NCBI GenBank assembly: GCA_022452285.1
Contig: JAKUNG010000001.1
Location: forward strand, 186,001-250,000
Direction: 5' to 3'
Length of the DNA stretch: 64,000 bases
Source: Terriglobia bacterium
GTDB lineage: Bacteria > Acidobacteriota > Terriglobia > Versatilivoradales > Versatilivoraceae
The notes under the pieces were generated by a model that ran no database searches, had not been told where the DNA came from, and saw only the letters and a program-made list of their open reading frames with translations. A program made the position numbers and the translations under genes. This document shows positions 1 through 8,883 of the stretch, in pieces (position 1 is the first letter of the stretch; every line of letters begins with the position of its first letter).

Positions 1-747
1 AATCGAAGTTTTCTTTTAGCACATAATCACGATTCAATTGCTGATTCGGTTCTGTCAACTTTTTTTTTAAAGGTCAAAGAACGTAGCAGAGGGAAGCCTC
101 TGCAATATATTACTGGGAAACAAGAATTTTATGGACTTGAATTTGAAGTATCACCTGATGTATTAATACCTCGACCAGAAACAGAAATTTTGGTTGAGGA
201 AACCTTAAAACAAATATCAGAAAAACCTTTCAACCTCGTTGATGTAGGCACTGGCTCAGGCTGCTTGGCTGTGACCTTAGCAACTTATCTCCCACAAACA
301 CAATTTTGGGCTATTGATTTATCTGAAACAGCGCTACAAGTTGCAAAAAAAAATGCTCTTAGACATCATGTAACAAAAAGAATTCAATTTCTCCATGGAA
401 ACCTTCTTAACCCACTCCATTCTCGAGTAAAAAAAGATTCTATAGACATTATTATTTGTAATCCTCCTTATGTCAGTCTAGATGAATTAATCTTGCTCCA
501 GAGAGAAGTTAAAGACTGGGAACCTCATTTAGCTTTAGTTGGTGACGTTTCAGAATCTAATATTTATAGTCGTCTAGCATCTCAAGCCCTACACTGGTTA
601 AAACCTGAAGGTATCTTAATCTTGGAGATAGGAGCGGGGATGGGGGGAAAAGTCTGTAACTTATTTCAAGCTCCCTGGAATTTACTCAACGTCTTAAATG
701 ACTTTAATGGAATTCCAAGAGTTGTTGTGATAAAAAAGGCTGTTTAA
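1..747 (+). CDS. prmC: Peptide chain release factor N5-glutamine methyltransferase (5' end outside window)
   Basis: Methylates the glutamine of the GGQ motif in release factors RF1/RF2 using SAM. The frame is open from base 1, so the first residues are missing. The visible start carries the PrmC N-terminal signature (GKPLQYITGKQEFYG, then VLIPRPETE) near bases 100-190. A class I SAM-binding motif DVGTGSGCLAV follows near 240, and the catalytic NPPY sits at 460-471. A TTG at 190 could be mistaken for the start, but the conserved upstream residues show the gene begins earlier. 248 residues are visible, against about 280 for the family. prfA is the usual neighbour and may lie just upstream. Confidence 0.93.
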   Translation, partial: NRSFLLAHNHDSIADSVLSTFFLKVKERSRGKPLQYITGKQEFYGLEFEVSPDVLIPRPETEILVEETLKQISEKPFNLVDVGTGSGCLAVTLATYLPQTQFWAIDLSETALQVAKKNALRHHVTKRIQFLHGNLLNPLHSRVKKDSIDIIICNPPYVSLDELILLQREVKDWEPHLALVGDVSESNIYSRLASQALHWLKPEGILILEIGAGMGGKVCNLFQAPWNLLNVLNDFNGIPRVVVIKKAV

Positions 748-779
748 AATCGTACTACTGAAATTACAGGAAAGGTATT

Positions 780-1124
780 ATGTCAACTTGTTTATTCTGT
801 AAAATAGTGCAGAAAGTTATTCCCGCTAAAATCATTTTTGAAGATAAATTAACAATAGCTTTTAAAGATATTAATCCCCAAGCTCCAACACATCTATTAG
901 TCATCCCCAAAAAACACATGGAGTCTATGGAGACTATTACTAGTCAGGATACAAATGTTTTAGGTCACATTATTTTAGTTGCTCGGAATCTAGCACAAAA
1001 GGAAGGCCACACAAAGGGAGGTTACCGACTCATTATCAACAGTGGACCGGATGCTGGTCAGTCAGTCTTTCATATACATCTGCACGTATTAGCAGGACGT
1101 AAACTGACCTGGCCCCCAGGTTAA
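780..1124 (+). CDS. HIT family (HINT-type) nucleotide-binding hydrolase
   Basis: Small cytoplasmic histidine-triad protein of 114 residues, the usual length for bacterial HinT-like purine nucleoside phosphoramidases. Residues 4-7 are CLFC, and the catalytic triad is HIHLHVLAGR at 98-107. The ATG is preceded by GGAAAGG about 7 bases upstream. It lies 32 bases behind prmC on the same strand and is probably co-transcribed. Its physiological substrate cannot be told from sequence. Confidence 0.92.
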   Translation: MSTCLFCKIVQKVIPAKIIFEDKLTIAFKDINPQAPTHLLVIPKKHMESMETITSQDTNVLGHIILVARNLAQKEGHTKGGYRLIINSGPDAGQSVFHIHLHVLAGRKLTWPPG

Positions 1125-1157
1125 TTTCGTATTTACTCAGAGTAAGGAAAGCTCTAC

Positions 1158-3866
1158 CTAACTACACCCATTAGTTGCTCCACAATTAAGACACTTATAA
1201 CAAGCTGCATTCCTAACCATGATTTCTCCACATTCAGGACAAGGAGGAGCATCAGACTGGGTTTGAAAAACCTGTTTCTCCATAGCAGCTACCTTAACAT
1301 TGTTATTTACATTTGCCGTAGTTTCCACATCCAATTCTGCAGTTTGTAATTTTTCCGTAGCACCTAAGAATTTTTGACCCAACCACCTGAAAATATAGTC
1401 AACAATTGATTTTGCAATAGGGATTTGTGGGTTATTTGTAAATCCAGCTGGTTCAAAACGGCTATGACTAAACTTGTCGACTAATACTTTTAATGGAACC
1501 CCATACTGAAGTGCTAGAGAAATAGAGGTGGCAACTGTATCCATCAAGCCAGAAACAACAGAACCTTGTTTAGCCATAACGACAAAAATTTCACCTGGCT
1601 CACCATTATCATACATTCCTACAGTCAAATAGCCATCATGACCTGCTACACTAAATTTATGCGTTATGGACTGGCGCTCATCGGGAAGACGTTGTCGGGC
1701 CAATTGAGTTTCTCTAGTCTTCTCTGTACCATCGAGACCAGTATTTAAGGGTTGCGATTTTTTAGACCCATCCCTATAAATAGCTATAGATTTAAGACCT
1801 AGCTCCCATGCCTTAATATAAGCTTTTTCTATTTCTTCAACTGAAGACTCTTCTGGCATATTCACTGTCTTGGAGATAGCACCTGAGAGAAAAGGCTGAA
1901 CTGCCCCCATCATTTTTAAATGTCCCATGTAATGAATGAACCGAGAACCGTTAAGAGGTTTAAAAGCACAATCAAAAACAGGCAGGTCCTTTTCTTTTAA
2001 ATTAGGTGCTCCTTCAATTGTTTCATTTTCGTCAATATATTCAACAATTTGACTTATCTCTTCCTTACTATAACCCAAACGTTTCAAAGCTTCTGGCACG
2101 GTCTGATTAATGATTTTGAGGAGTCCACCCCCTACAAGTTTCTTATATTTGATAAGTGCAATATCTGGTTCCACCCCAGTCGTGTCACAATCCATCATAA
2201 ACCCGATCGTTCCTGTGGGAGCTAGCACTGTAACTTGGGAATTCTTATATCCCGAGTCCTCTCCATGTAACAAAGCATCATCCCAACATTGTTGGACATC
2301 CTGATACAGTTTCTCACCTAATATTGAAGCATCAAGTTTCGTAGCAGAATCTTTATGTTTCTTAATTACTGCTAGCATAGGTTCTCTGTTTAATGGGAAT
2401 TCAGGAAAAGCACCAACATCGTGAGCGATCAAGGCTGAAGTATGGTATGCCTCTCCATGCATTATAGCTGTAATAGCTCCGGCATAAGTTCTTCCTGCTT
2501 CACTATCATAAGGTAGGCCTAGGGACATTAAAAATGCTCCAAGGTTGGCATAACCCAACCCCAGTGGCCTGAAGAGGTGACTATTCTTACCGATAGTTGG
2601 AGTGGGATACCCTGCATTATCAACAATGATCTCTTGGGCAGTAATCATGACCTTAATGCCGTGTTTAAAATTCTCAACATCCAAGTCCCCATTCTCCTTT
2701 TTAAACTTCATCAGGTTAAGTGACGACAAATTACAGGCTGTATTATCTAGGAACATGTATTCGCTACAGGGGTTAGATGCATTGATTCTGGCCGTATTTG
2801 AACAGGTATGCCAATCATTAACTGTAGTATCAAACTGGATTCCTGGATCACCACAACCATGGGCAGATTCTGCCATCATTCGAAGAAGATCTCTGGCAGA
2901 GTAGGTATCAACAACCTCACCTGTCGTTACTGCTCGTGTACTCCACTCCTTGTCATCAATAACAGCTTGCATAAAGTCATCAGCAACTCGAACACTATTG
3001 TTTGAATTTTGAAAAAACACAGAACTGTATGCAGGACCATTAAAAGAGGAATCATATCCGGCTTCAATGAGTGCCCAAGCCTTCTTTTCTTCTTCTTGTT
3101 TACAACGAATAAACTCAACAATGTCTGGATGTTCTACATTCAGTATCACCATCTTGGCAGCCCGTCGAGTTTTACCACCTGACTTAATAACTCCAGCAAA
3201 TGCATCGTAACCTTTCATAAAAGACACTGGACCAGAAGCTTCTCCTCCTCCTGACAAGGTTTCTTTGGATGACCGAATTGGGGAAAGATTTGTACCTGTT
3301 CCACTTCCCCACTTAAAAAGCATCCCTTCGGTTTTAGCAAGATCAAGTATTGCCTCCATCCGATCAACTACTGAGTTGATGAAACAAGCTGAACATTGGG
3401 GCTTTTCTTCAACACCGCAGTTGAACCAGACGGGACTATTAAATGCTGACTTTTGTTGAACTAAGAGATGAGTAAGTTCATCTTTAAAGGTATCTGCATC
3501 CTCGGGAGTAGCAAAATAACCCCCATCTTTACCCCAACGAAAGATTGTTTCGACTACTCTTCCAACCAGTTGGCGAACACTGTTTTCTTTGCCATTTCCA
3601 TCGCTGGCTCGCCTAAAATATTTTGAGACAACTACGTTTGTAGCAAGCATGGACCAACTACTCGGCACTTCTACATCCGCCTGCTCAAAAATAACCTCTC
3701 CTTTTTCATTGGTTATAATAGCCTTACGTTTCTCCCACTGGATCACATCAAAAGGGTTTTCCCCCTGTTTGGTAAAAATTCTTTTGAAATGCAAAAGCTT
3801 ATTATTAGGTGAGGCCTCAGGTTCCAAAACAGAAATCTTGCTATCAGTATTTGCCTTCAAAAGCAT
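1158..3866 (-). CDS. nrdJ: Adenosylcobalamin-dependent ribonucleoside-diphosphate reductase (class II)
   Basis: Reduces ribonucleotides to deoxyribonucleotides with an adenosylcobalamin-generated thiyl radical, so it works with or without oxygen. Seen: substrate-cysteine region QCSACF (about 158-161), glycine-rich FKWGSGTGTNLSP, the class II/I active-site NPCSE motif at about 365-369, and a C-terminal CPECG...CYKCLNCG zinc-ribbon-like tail typical of long NrdJ proteins. The start used is the ATG at 3866, because AAGGAGGT sits 7-8 bases before it; an in-frame GTG three codons upstream (3875) overlaps that site and is less likely. About 902 residues. A good promoter lies at 3999-4026. No other RNR gene is in the window. 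The adenosyltransferase at 31224 would supply its cofactor. Confidence 0.97.
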   Translation of the reverse strand: MLLKANTDSKISVLEPEASPNNKLLHFKRIFTKQGENPFDVIQWEKRKAIITNEKGEVIFEQADVEVPSSWSMLATNVVVSKYFRRASDGNGKENSVRQLVGRVVETIFRWGKDGGYFATPEDADTFKDELTHLLVQQKSAFNSPVWFNCGVEEKPQCSACFINSVVDRMEAILDLAKTEGMLFKWGSGTGTNLSPIRSSKETLSGGGEASGPVSFMKGYDAFAGVIKSGGKTRRAAKMVILNVEHPDIVEFIRCKQEEEKKAWALIEAGYDSSFNGPAYSSVFFQNSNNSVRVADDFMQAVIDDKEWSTRAVTTGEVVDTYSARDLLRMMAESAHGCGDPGIQFDTTVNDWHTCSNTARINASNPCSEYMFLDNTACNLSSLNLMKFKKENGDLDVENFKHGIKVMITAQEIIVDNAGYPTPTIGKNSHLFRPLGLGYANLGAFLMSLGLPYDSEAGRTYAGAITAIMHGEAYHTSALIAHDVGAFPEFPLNREPMLAVIKKHKDSATKLDASILGEKLYQDVQQCWDDALLHGEDSGYKNSQVTVLAPTGTIGFMMDCDTTGVEPDIALIKYKKLVGGGLLKIINQTVPEALKRLGYSKEEISQIVEYIDENETIEGAPNLKEKDLPVFDCAFKPLNGSRFIHYMGHLKMMGAVQPFLSGAISKTVNMPEESSVEEIEKAYIKAWELGLKSIAIYRDGSKKSQPLNTGLDGTEKTRETQLARQRLPDERQSITHKFSVAGHDGYLTVGMYDNGEPGEIFVVMAKQGSVVSGLMDTVATSISLALQYGVPLKVLVDKFSHSRFEPAGFTNNPQIPIAKSIVDYIFRWLGQKFLGATEKLQTAELDVETTANVNNNVKVAAMEKQVFQTQSDAPPCPECGEIMVRNAACYKCLNCGATNGCS

Positions 3867-3998
3867 TAGCCACACCTCCTTAATAATTGCAAACGGCCAG
3901 AAACAGAGAAATTGATTATATATTCCACTACAGGTAGACCGTCACTGTTACTGATCTTAGTAGCTTATCCTCTTATCAATATTATTCATGAGGTTAAA

Positions 3999-4026
3999 AT
4001 TCTATCTTTAATCAATTCCTTGTCAA
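3999..4026 (-). promoter_or_regulatory. Predicted sigma-70 promoter of nrdJ
   Basis: Reading the minus strand: a perfect -35 TTGACA (4026-4021), a 16-base spacer, and -10 TAGAAT (4004-3999). Transcription would start near 3992 and leave a leader of about 125 bases before the nrdJ ATG at 3866. I found no cobalamin-riboswitch signature in that leader. Confidence 0.6.
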
Positions 4027-4163
4027 GAACTAAATACTGATTTTATACTAAATATTGGACCTATTTATTTAAAAATAACAAAATATAGTGTTTCAATCTC
4101 CTTTCAGAGACTGTAATAACCCCGTTCTTTTTGTCAAACTAAATAATGATCTTACTTCCCTAT

Positions 4164-4188
4164 TTTTCATGAAAATTTTTCATGAAAA
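4164..4188. repeat. Two tandem 12-bp perfect palindromes
   Basis: TTTTCATGAAAA occurs twice, one base apart (13-base period). Each copy is its own reverse complement. It could be an operator pair or simply a low-complexity AT stretch downstream of the gene ending at 4334 and upstream of nrdJ. Confidence 0.5.
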
Positions 4189-4333
4189 TAAAAATTTTCC
4201 CGTAAAAACACCTATTAAAACTTCTAAAGGTTTAGGAATTTTTACTCGAGACATCCCAAATAAAATTCAGCCTATCAAACCTTTTTAGTCCCCCAAACAT
4301 ACCGTTTCTTATCTTAAATTAAATATTAGCTCT

Positions 4334-5962
4334 CTAGGGACTCCGTAATGGGTTTGATTTCAACCAATTAATGCTATCAACCAATTGTGTTTCATTATCT
4401 TCCATAAGGACTTCTATGATGGTTGGTCCTTGATTAACAAGAGCTTCCTCTAGAACTTTCTTAAACTTATCAAGAGATTTCACCCTTTTACCTTTGGCGC
4501 CAAACGATTTAGCTAATTCGACAAAGTCGGGATTAATCATATTAGTATCGATAGTGCGACCCCGGAAAGCCTTCTGTTGGGAAGCTTTAATTGAAGTTAA
4601 TGCTCCATCATTAATCACAATTCCAATTACATTAACTCCATACTTAACTGCAGTAGCTATTTCAGAAGAACCCATAAGGAAGCCACCATCGCCACTAAAA
4701 CAAACTACTGGCTTATCTGGACAACCAATCTTAGCTCCAATTGAGGCGGGATAAGCGTACCCCAAAGATACCCCGATACAGGGATAAAGATAGTTTCTAG
4801 GTTGATCAACAGGATACTCGTCAAAAGTCGAATAACCTAAAGAGTGAACATCCACACACAGAATACTTTCAGCCGGAAGGACCTGACGAATCTCATCTAG
4901 TAATGGGAGAGGCCTTTGTTTAAAAAATTCAGCACGTATTTTCTCCAACGGTTGTTTCCAACATGCTTTACCTTGTTCAATCTCTTCAGTTAAAGCTGTC
5001 AGTATGCTCTTAAGGCCGCCTACCAAAGAAGCTTCGCATGGATACTCTCTTCCAATTTCATTTGCATCTTCATCTATTTGAACAATAGGCTGAGGTAGTT
5101 GTAATTTCCAGTTTTCGGTATCAAGTGATGTAAACCGACAACCAATAGCAACAGTAGCATCAGCAAACTCAGCAGCTTGACGAAACATAAATCCATTTGT
5201 GCCACGGAGAGACAGTTTATGATTTTCATCAAAAACACCCTTGGCACATCGGGTAACCGCTACTGGAGCTTGAATTTTTTCAATTAGTTCTTTTAACTCT
5301 TTTTTAGCATTAGAGTGAATCACTGAGGAGCCCACTACAAAGATTGGGCTTCTAAAACTATTTATTTTCCCAGCTACACTAGACACATCCTTAGAAGATG
5401 GACATCTTCCTATAGATCGCCTAACCTTACCCGGCACAAACAGATTTCCATTCCCCTTTACAATATCCATTGGAAACTCAAGAACTGCTGGTCCCGGTCG
5501 ACCATTGAGCATCGCTTTAAATGCATTTTCAATTAGGATTGGAATTTCCTCTACACTGCCTGCCTTTCCTCTGTATTTGGTAATTGGCTCAAAAAATTTC
5601 ATCTGATCCAAACCATGAAACATTTTACTGGAATCTTTTTCATAAAATCTCAACTCATGTTGTCCAGTAATTAGCAGGACAGGAACACAATCAGTAAAAG
5701 CCTCTAGAATCCCGGTAGATGCATTACTTGCTCCAGGTCCAGGAACGGTTAATGCAACACCAACTTCGCCAGTGGAACGGGAAAATCCATCTGCCATCTT
5801 AGTAGCTGCAAACTCATGACGAACTAAATAATGATTAATAAGCCCCTCTCCACATCGAAGAAGTGAATCATAGATGTGTAGGTTTTGAGTCCCCGGCATA
5901 CCAAAAATACAGCGTACTCCCTGAGCTTTTAAACATTCGATTATAATATCTCCACCTTTCAC
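4334..5962 (-). CDS. Thiamine diphosphate-dependent enzyme, acetolactate synthase/benzoylformate decarboxylase superfamily
   Basis: 542 residues with the three-domain ThDP fold. The N-terminal PYR domain carries the catalytic glutamate in LVRHEFAATKMADGFSR (Glu50). A central domain follows (about 190-330), and the C-terminal PP domain has the ThDP/Mg motif GDGGF...IND (about 424-452). The start is a GTG preceded by AAGGAG. No small regulatory subunit (ilvN) is adjacent, so this is less likely to be the biosynthetic acetolactate synthase. It could be a 2-oxoacid decarboxylase, a sulfopyruvate- or phosphonopyruvate-type enzyme, or a catabolic ALS-like protein. It stands alone, so context gives no substrate. 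Confidence 0.85.
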   Translation of the reverse strand: MKGGDIIIECLKAQGVRCIFGMPGTQNLHIYDSLLRCGEGLINHYLVRHEFAATKMADGFSRSTGEVGVALTVPGPGASNASTGILEAFTDCVPVLLITGQHELRFYEKDSSKMFHGLDQMKFFEPITKYRGKAGSVEEIPILIENAFKAMLNGRPGPAVLEFPMDIVKGNGNLFVPGKVRRSIGRCPSSKDVSSVAGKINSFRSPIFVVGSSVIHSNAKKELKELIEKIQAPVAVTRCAKGVFDENHKLSLRGTNGFMFRQAAEFADATVAIGCRFTSLDTENWKLQLPQPIVQIDEDANEIGREYPCEASLVGGLKSILTALTEEIEQGKACWKQPLEKIRAEFFKQRPLPLLDEIRQVLPAESILCVDVHSLGYSTFDEYPVDQPRNYLYPCIGVSLGYAYPASIGAKIGCPDKPVVCFSGDGGFLMGSSEIATAVKYGVNVIGIVINDGALTSIKASQQKAFRGRTIDTNMINPDFVELAKSFGAKGKRVKSLDKFKKVLEEALVNQGPTIIEVLMEDNETQLVDSINWLKSNPLRSP

Positions 5963-6220
5963 TGAGTCTCCTTAATATTTTTTTATTTTGTTGAAGTATA
6001 ACATCCAAATGAGTTACATCTATTCAAGAACAACTATTGTAACGAATCTCTTTTTACCTTTTGTTTTAATAATAACATTTCAGCAAATTAAGCTGTAACA
6101 AACGCGGAACATTGCAAATTCCCGGAAAAAATGGTTCACTTCTGTAAACTGAAACTGCAGTTAGACAATTTAACCTTGATCTTGTGAAAATAAGATTATC
6201 GGAAATTTACGGATTTCTAT

Positions 6221-7858
6221 ATGACACCAGACAAAACAACAAATGACACAAAACCCCGTGTTGATGAATCTTCAAAGTCTCAAGACATTGATTCTAGTAA
6301 TTTTGAAGTTCCCCATTTAGGTTCAAAAAAGATGCCTAGGTGGACTAGTGGTGAACTAGTTAAGGCTCCCATATTCACTTGGCGCCATTGGTTTGCTCTC
6401 CTAGGACCAGGTCTTCTTTTAGGAGGCTCATCTATTGGAGGGGGCGAATGGCTAATGGGTCCAGCCGTCACTGCTAAGTATGGTGGTGCACTTATGTGGC
6501 TGGCAACCTTAAGCATTGTGGGTCAGGTCTTCTATAACATGGAAATCTCTCGTTATACCCTTTATACTGGCGAACCTATTTTTACAGGAAAATTTCGCCT
6601 TCTCCCAGGTCCCCAATTCTGGATTGTTCTTTATCTGATTCTAGATTTTGGAACTGTTTTTCCCTACCTTGCAGCTAATGCAGCTACTCCGTTAGCATCG
6701 GTACTGTTAGGAGGCGAATTACCAAATCCAGAACAAAATGACATGCATTGGTGGCTACTTCGACTGTTGGGCTATTTGATCTTTCTCTTAGCATTAGTAC
6801 CTTTGGTCATGGGAGGAAAAATCTATAATTCCCTAAAAGGAATAATGACTTTTAAGATGTTCACGGTACTCGGATTTCTATCAATTTTAGCCATCTTTCA
6901 CTCTAATGCCTCAACCTGGTACGAAATTTTTGGAGGCTTTTTCCGCTTTGGAACAGTTCCCATTGGAGGCATTGAAACAACTAATGTCTTTATTTCACTA
7001 ATAAGAGGTAATGGTATGCCGGATGTCGATCTAAGCACCATTGCCTTACTAGCAGCTTTTGCAGCAATTGCAGGTAGTGGAGGACTCTCTAATGCCGCGG
7101 TCAGCAATTACACCAGAGAACAAGGTTGGGGAATGGGTCACCACGTTGGAGCCATTCCCAGTCTAATTGGAGGACGAGAACTGAAACTTTCTCATTCTGG
7201 AATGATTTTTCAAGTTACTCCAAAATCACTTAAACGATGGAAAAGCTGGTATCGCCACCTCGTGAGGGATCAGGTAGTAGTATGGATGCCAGCTTGTTTT
7301 CTAGGTGTTGCCTTGCCTAGCATGCTTTCTCTCCAATTTCTTCCTCGAGGAACGGAGGCAAGTAGTTGGGTAGCAGCTGGAATGACTTCCAACGGTGTCA
7401 GAACTCATGTAGGTGCTGCCTGGGGTCCCGATGCAGGTGAAATCTTCTGGTATTTAACGATGCTTTGCGGATTCTTAGTTTTGGCTCCTACTATGGCAAC
7501 TCACTCAGATGGCTTCATTCGCCGATGGGTAGACGTATTTTGGACTGCCAGTTCTCGGCTTCGAAAAATGGACCCAGCTAATATCCGCTGGGTTTATTTC
7601 TCAGTTGTGGTGATTTATGGTATTTTTGGTTTAATCATGCTATCTGTAGCTCCTCCTTTAGAGCTCCTAAAAATTGCAGCCAATGTATTTAACTACGCTT
7701 TGGGATTTAGTTGCTTTCACACCTTAGTAGTCAATTTAACTCTTTTACCAAAGGAACTAAGACCTGGCTGGTTTATGCGCATTGGATTAAGCCTAGCTGG
7801 CTTATTTTTCACCATCTTAGCTATTGTTACCACATTACAACTGGTCGGCATCCTATAA
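6221..7858 (+). CDS. Nramp-like integral membrane transporter
   Basis: 545 residues with about 11 hydrophobic segments after a hydrophilic N-terminus of about 60 residues. The first membrane segment reads LLGPGLLLGGSSIGGGEW, which resembles the TM1 region of Nramp/SLC11 carriers, and a second conserved-looking helix holds the segment NMEISRYTLYTGEP. The DPGN metal-binding motif of true Nramp Mn/Fe transporters is not visible; GGSSIGGGE takes its place. The protein is therefore better called Nramp-related with unknown substrate. No strong ribosome binding site precedes the ATG. It sits between the ThDP enzyme (opposite strand) and the F420 genes. Confidence 0.7.
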   Translation: MTPDKTTNDTKPRVDESSKSQDIDSSNFEVPHLGSKKMPRWTSGELVKAPIFTWRHWFALLGPGLLLGGSSIGGGEWLMGPAVTAKYGGALMWLATLSIVGQVFYNMEISRYTLYTGEPIFTGKFRLLPGPQFWIVLYLILDFGTVFPYLAANAATPLASVLLGGELPNPEQNDMHWWLLRLLGYLIFLLALVPLVMGGKIYNSLKGIMTFKMFTVLGFLSILAIFHSNASTWYEIFGGFFRFGTVPIGGIETTNVFISLIRGNGMPDVDLSTIALLAAFAAIAGSGGLSNAAVSNYTREQGWGMGHHVGAIPSLIGGRELKLSHSGMIFQVTPKSLKRWKSWYRHLVRDQVVVWMPACFLGVALPSMLSLQFLPRGTEASSWVAAGMTSNGVRTHVGAAWGPDAGEIFWYLTMLCGFLVLAPTMATHSDGFIRRWVDVFWTASSRLRKMDPANIRWVYFSVVVIYGIFGLIMLSVAPPLELLKIAANVFNYALGFSCFHTLVVNLTLLPKELRPGWFMRIGLSLAGLFFTILAIVTTLQLVGIL

Positions 7859-7957
7859 AGATCATTGCAGAATACGACCAATTGAATATAACGGTCTTTA
7901 CTTCAGTTTATTACAGTCAAAAGTTTTAATTTAACAGCTAGTGAGAGGTTAAAAAAA

Positions 7958-8449
7958 ATGAGCAAAGATTCTAATGAAAACTGGCGAGGAAAAGTAGGCA
8001 AGATGTCCGAGGTTGAAATCAATGATTTTTTTGCAGAAGGACCGATTTGTCGCCTGGGCTGTCTCGACGAAGATGGATGGCCGTACATAGCTCCCTGTTG
8101 GTTTGAATATAAAGATGGTGGTTTTTACATTATTCCTCGTGCTAAGTCCGTTTGGGCTAAACACATTCAAAGAGATGGTCGTGTTTTCCTGTGTATTGAC
8201 GAATCATCAATGATGAATCGTCGAGTGTTAGTAAAAGGAGAGGCTACTGTCCTCGAGGAACCTAATGTTGGAGGACGGTGGGTTGAGATTGGACGACCTA
8301 TGTCAGTTCGCTATCTTGGTGAAAGAGGTCCTGATTACGTAGAGCCCACCATGGTGGAACCCCGATGGCTTCTATTTGTTCGACCTTTAACCATGAAATC
8401 CTGGCAGGGTGTCGACTGGCACAAACGTTATAAACACGGAAAGTGGTAA
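7958..8449 (+). CDS. Pyridoxamine 5'-phosphate oxidase-fold (FMN/F420-binding) protein
   Basis: 163 residues with the split beta-barrel of the PPOX/FDOR superfamily: RLGCLDEDGWPYIAPCWFEY (about 31-50), then a middle strand region ending in VFLCID, and a C-terminal RWLLFVRP strand. Family members use FMN, haem or F420. Because cofG/cofH follow in the same direction and cofD-C-E lie opposite, an F420-dependent reductase role is a reasonable inference but is not shown by sequence. GAGAGG precedes the ATG. The gene starts the plus-strand run that contains the ferredoxin, cofG and cofH. Confidence 0.8.
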   Translation: MSKDSNENWRGKVGKMSEVEINDFFAEGPICRLGCLDEDGWPYIAPCWFEYKDGGFYIIPRAKSVWAKHIQRDGRVFLCIDESSMMNRRVLVKGEATVLEEPNVGGRWVEIGRPMSVRYLGERGPDYVEPTMVEPRWLLFVRPLTMKSWQGVDWHKRYKHGKW

Positions 8450-8492
8450 TTGGTCAATTGATTGAACCTAAGCGCTATATTAACGAGGGACG

Positions 8493-8864
8493 ATGAACAA
8501 GAATCTTTGGAACACAGTTAACGTGCTAGGTGTAAACAAAATCCAAAGACATATTTTTTTATGTTCTGACCAAACCAATCCTAAGTGCTCCAATAAAGAT
8601 GTGAGCTTAGAATCGTGGAAATACCTCAAGAAAAGACTCAGTGAACTTAATTTAACCGGTAATGGAGGTATTTACCGGACGAAAGCCAATTGTTTACAGA
8701 TTTGTCTACAGGGACCCATAGCAGTCGTTTACCCAGAGGGAATCTGGTATCATTCGTGCACCCCAGCTGTGGTTGAACGAATAATTCAGGAACATCTAAT
8801 TGGGGGATCTCCCGTACGAGAATTTGTTATCCTTGCCCATCAACTCCCCGTCCACCTAGCTTAA
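8493..8864 (+). CDS. Thioredoxin-like [2Fe-2S] ferredoxin
   Basis: 123 residues. Four cysteines sit in the arrangement of the thioredoxin-like 2Fe-2S family (as in NuoE-type and cyanobacterial small ferredoxins): [10 protein letters not shown] (Cys24, Cys32) and, after about 38 residues, [10 protein letters not shown] (CxxxC). GAGG precedes the ATG at proper distance. It lies 43 bases after the PPOX gene and 19 bases before cofG. A role as electron carrier to the radical-SAM enzymes CofG/CofH or to the PPOX protein is inference from position. Confidence 0.82.
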   Translation: MNKNLWNTVNVLGVNKIQRHIFLCSDQTNPKCSNKDVSLESWKYLKKRLSELNLTGNGGIYRTKANCLQICLQGPIAVVYPEGIWYHSCTPAVVERIIQEHLIGGSPVREFVILAHQLPVHLA

Positions 8865-8883
8865 CTAGGAATGGTCACATTAA

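Larger units (their letters stand above)
3867..4333. other. Intergenic region upstream of nrdJ, with tandem palindromes
   Basis: 467 bases, very AT-rich. It holds the nrdJ promoter and leader and two adjacent copies of the 12-base palindrome TTTTCATGAAAA at 4164-4175 and 4177-4188. The only open frame of any size (plus strand, 4088-4288) has no ribosome binding site and no recognisable protein, so I do not call a gene. Confidence 0.5.

Noticed and set aside
190-747. prmC starting at the TTG at 190
   Set aside because: Conserved PrmC residues are encoded in frame from base 1 up to this point, so the gene starts outside the window.
3867-3992. Possible cobalamin riboswitch before nrdJ
   Set aside because: No B12-box sequence or the expected multi-helix core could be seen in the leader.
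4088-4288. 66-codon plus-strand open frame in the nrdJ upstream region
   Set aside because: GTG start without a ribosome binding site, low-complexity AT-rich content and no recognisable motif.
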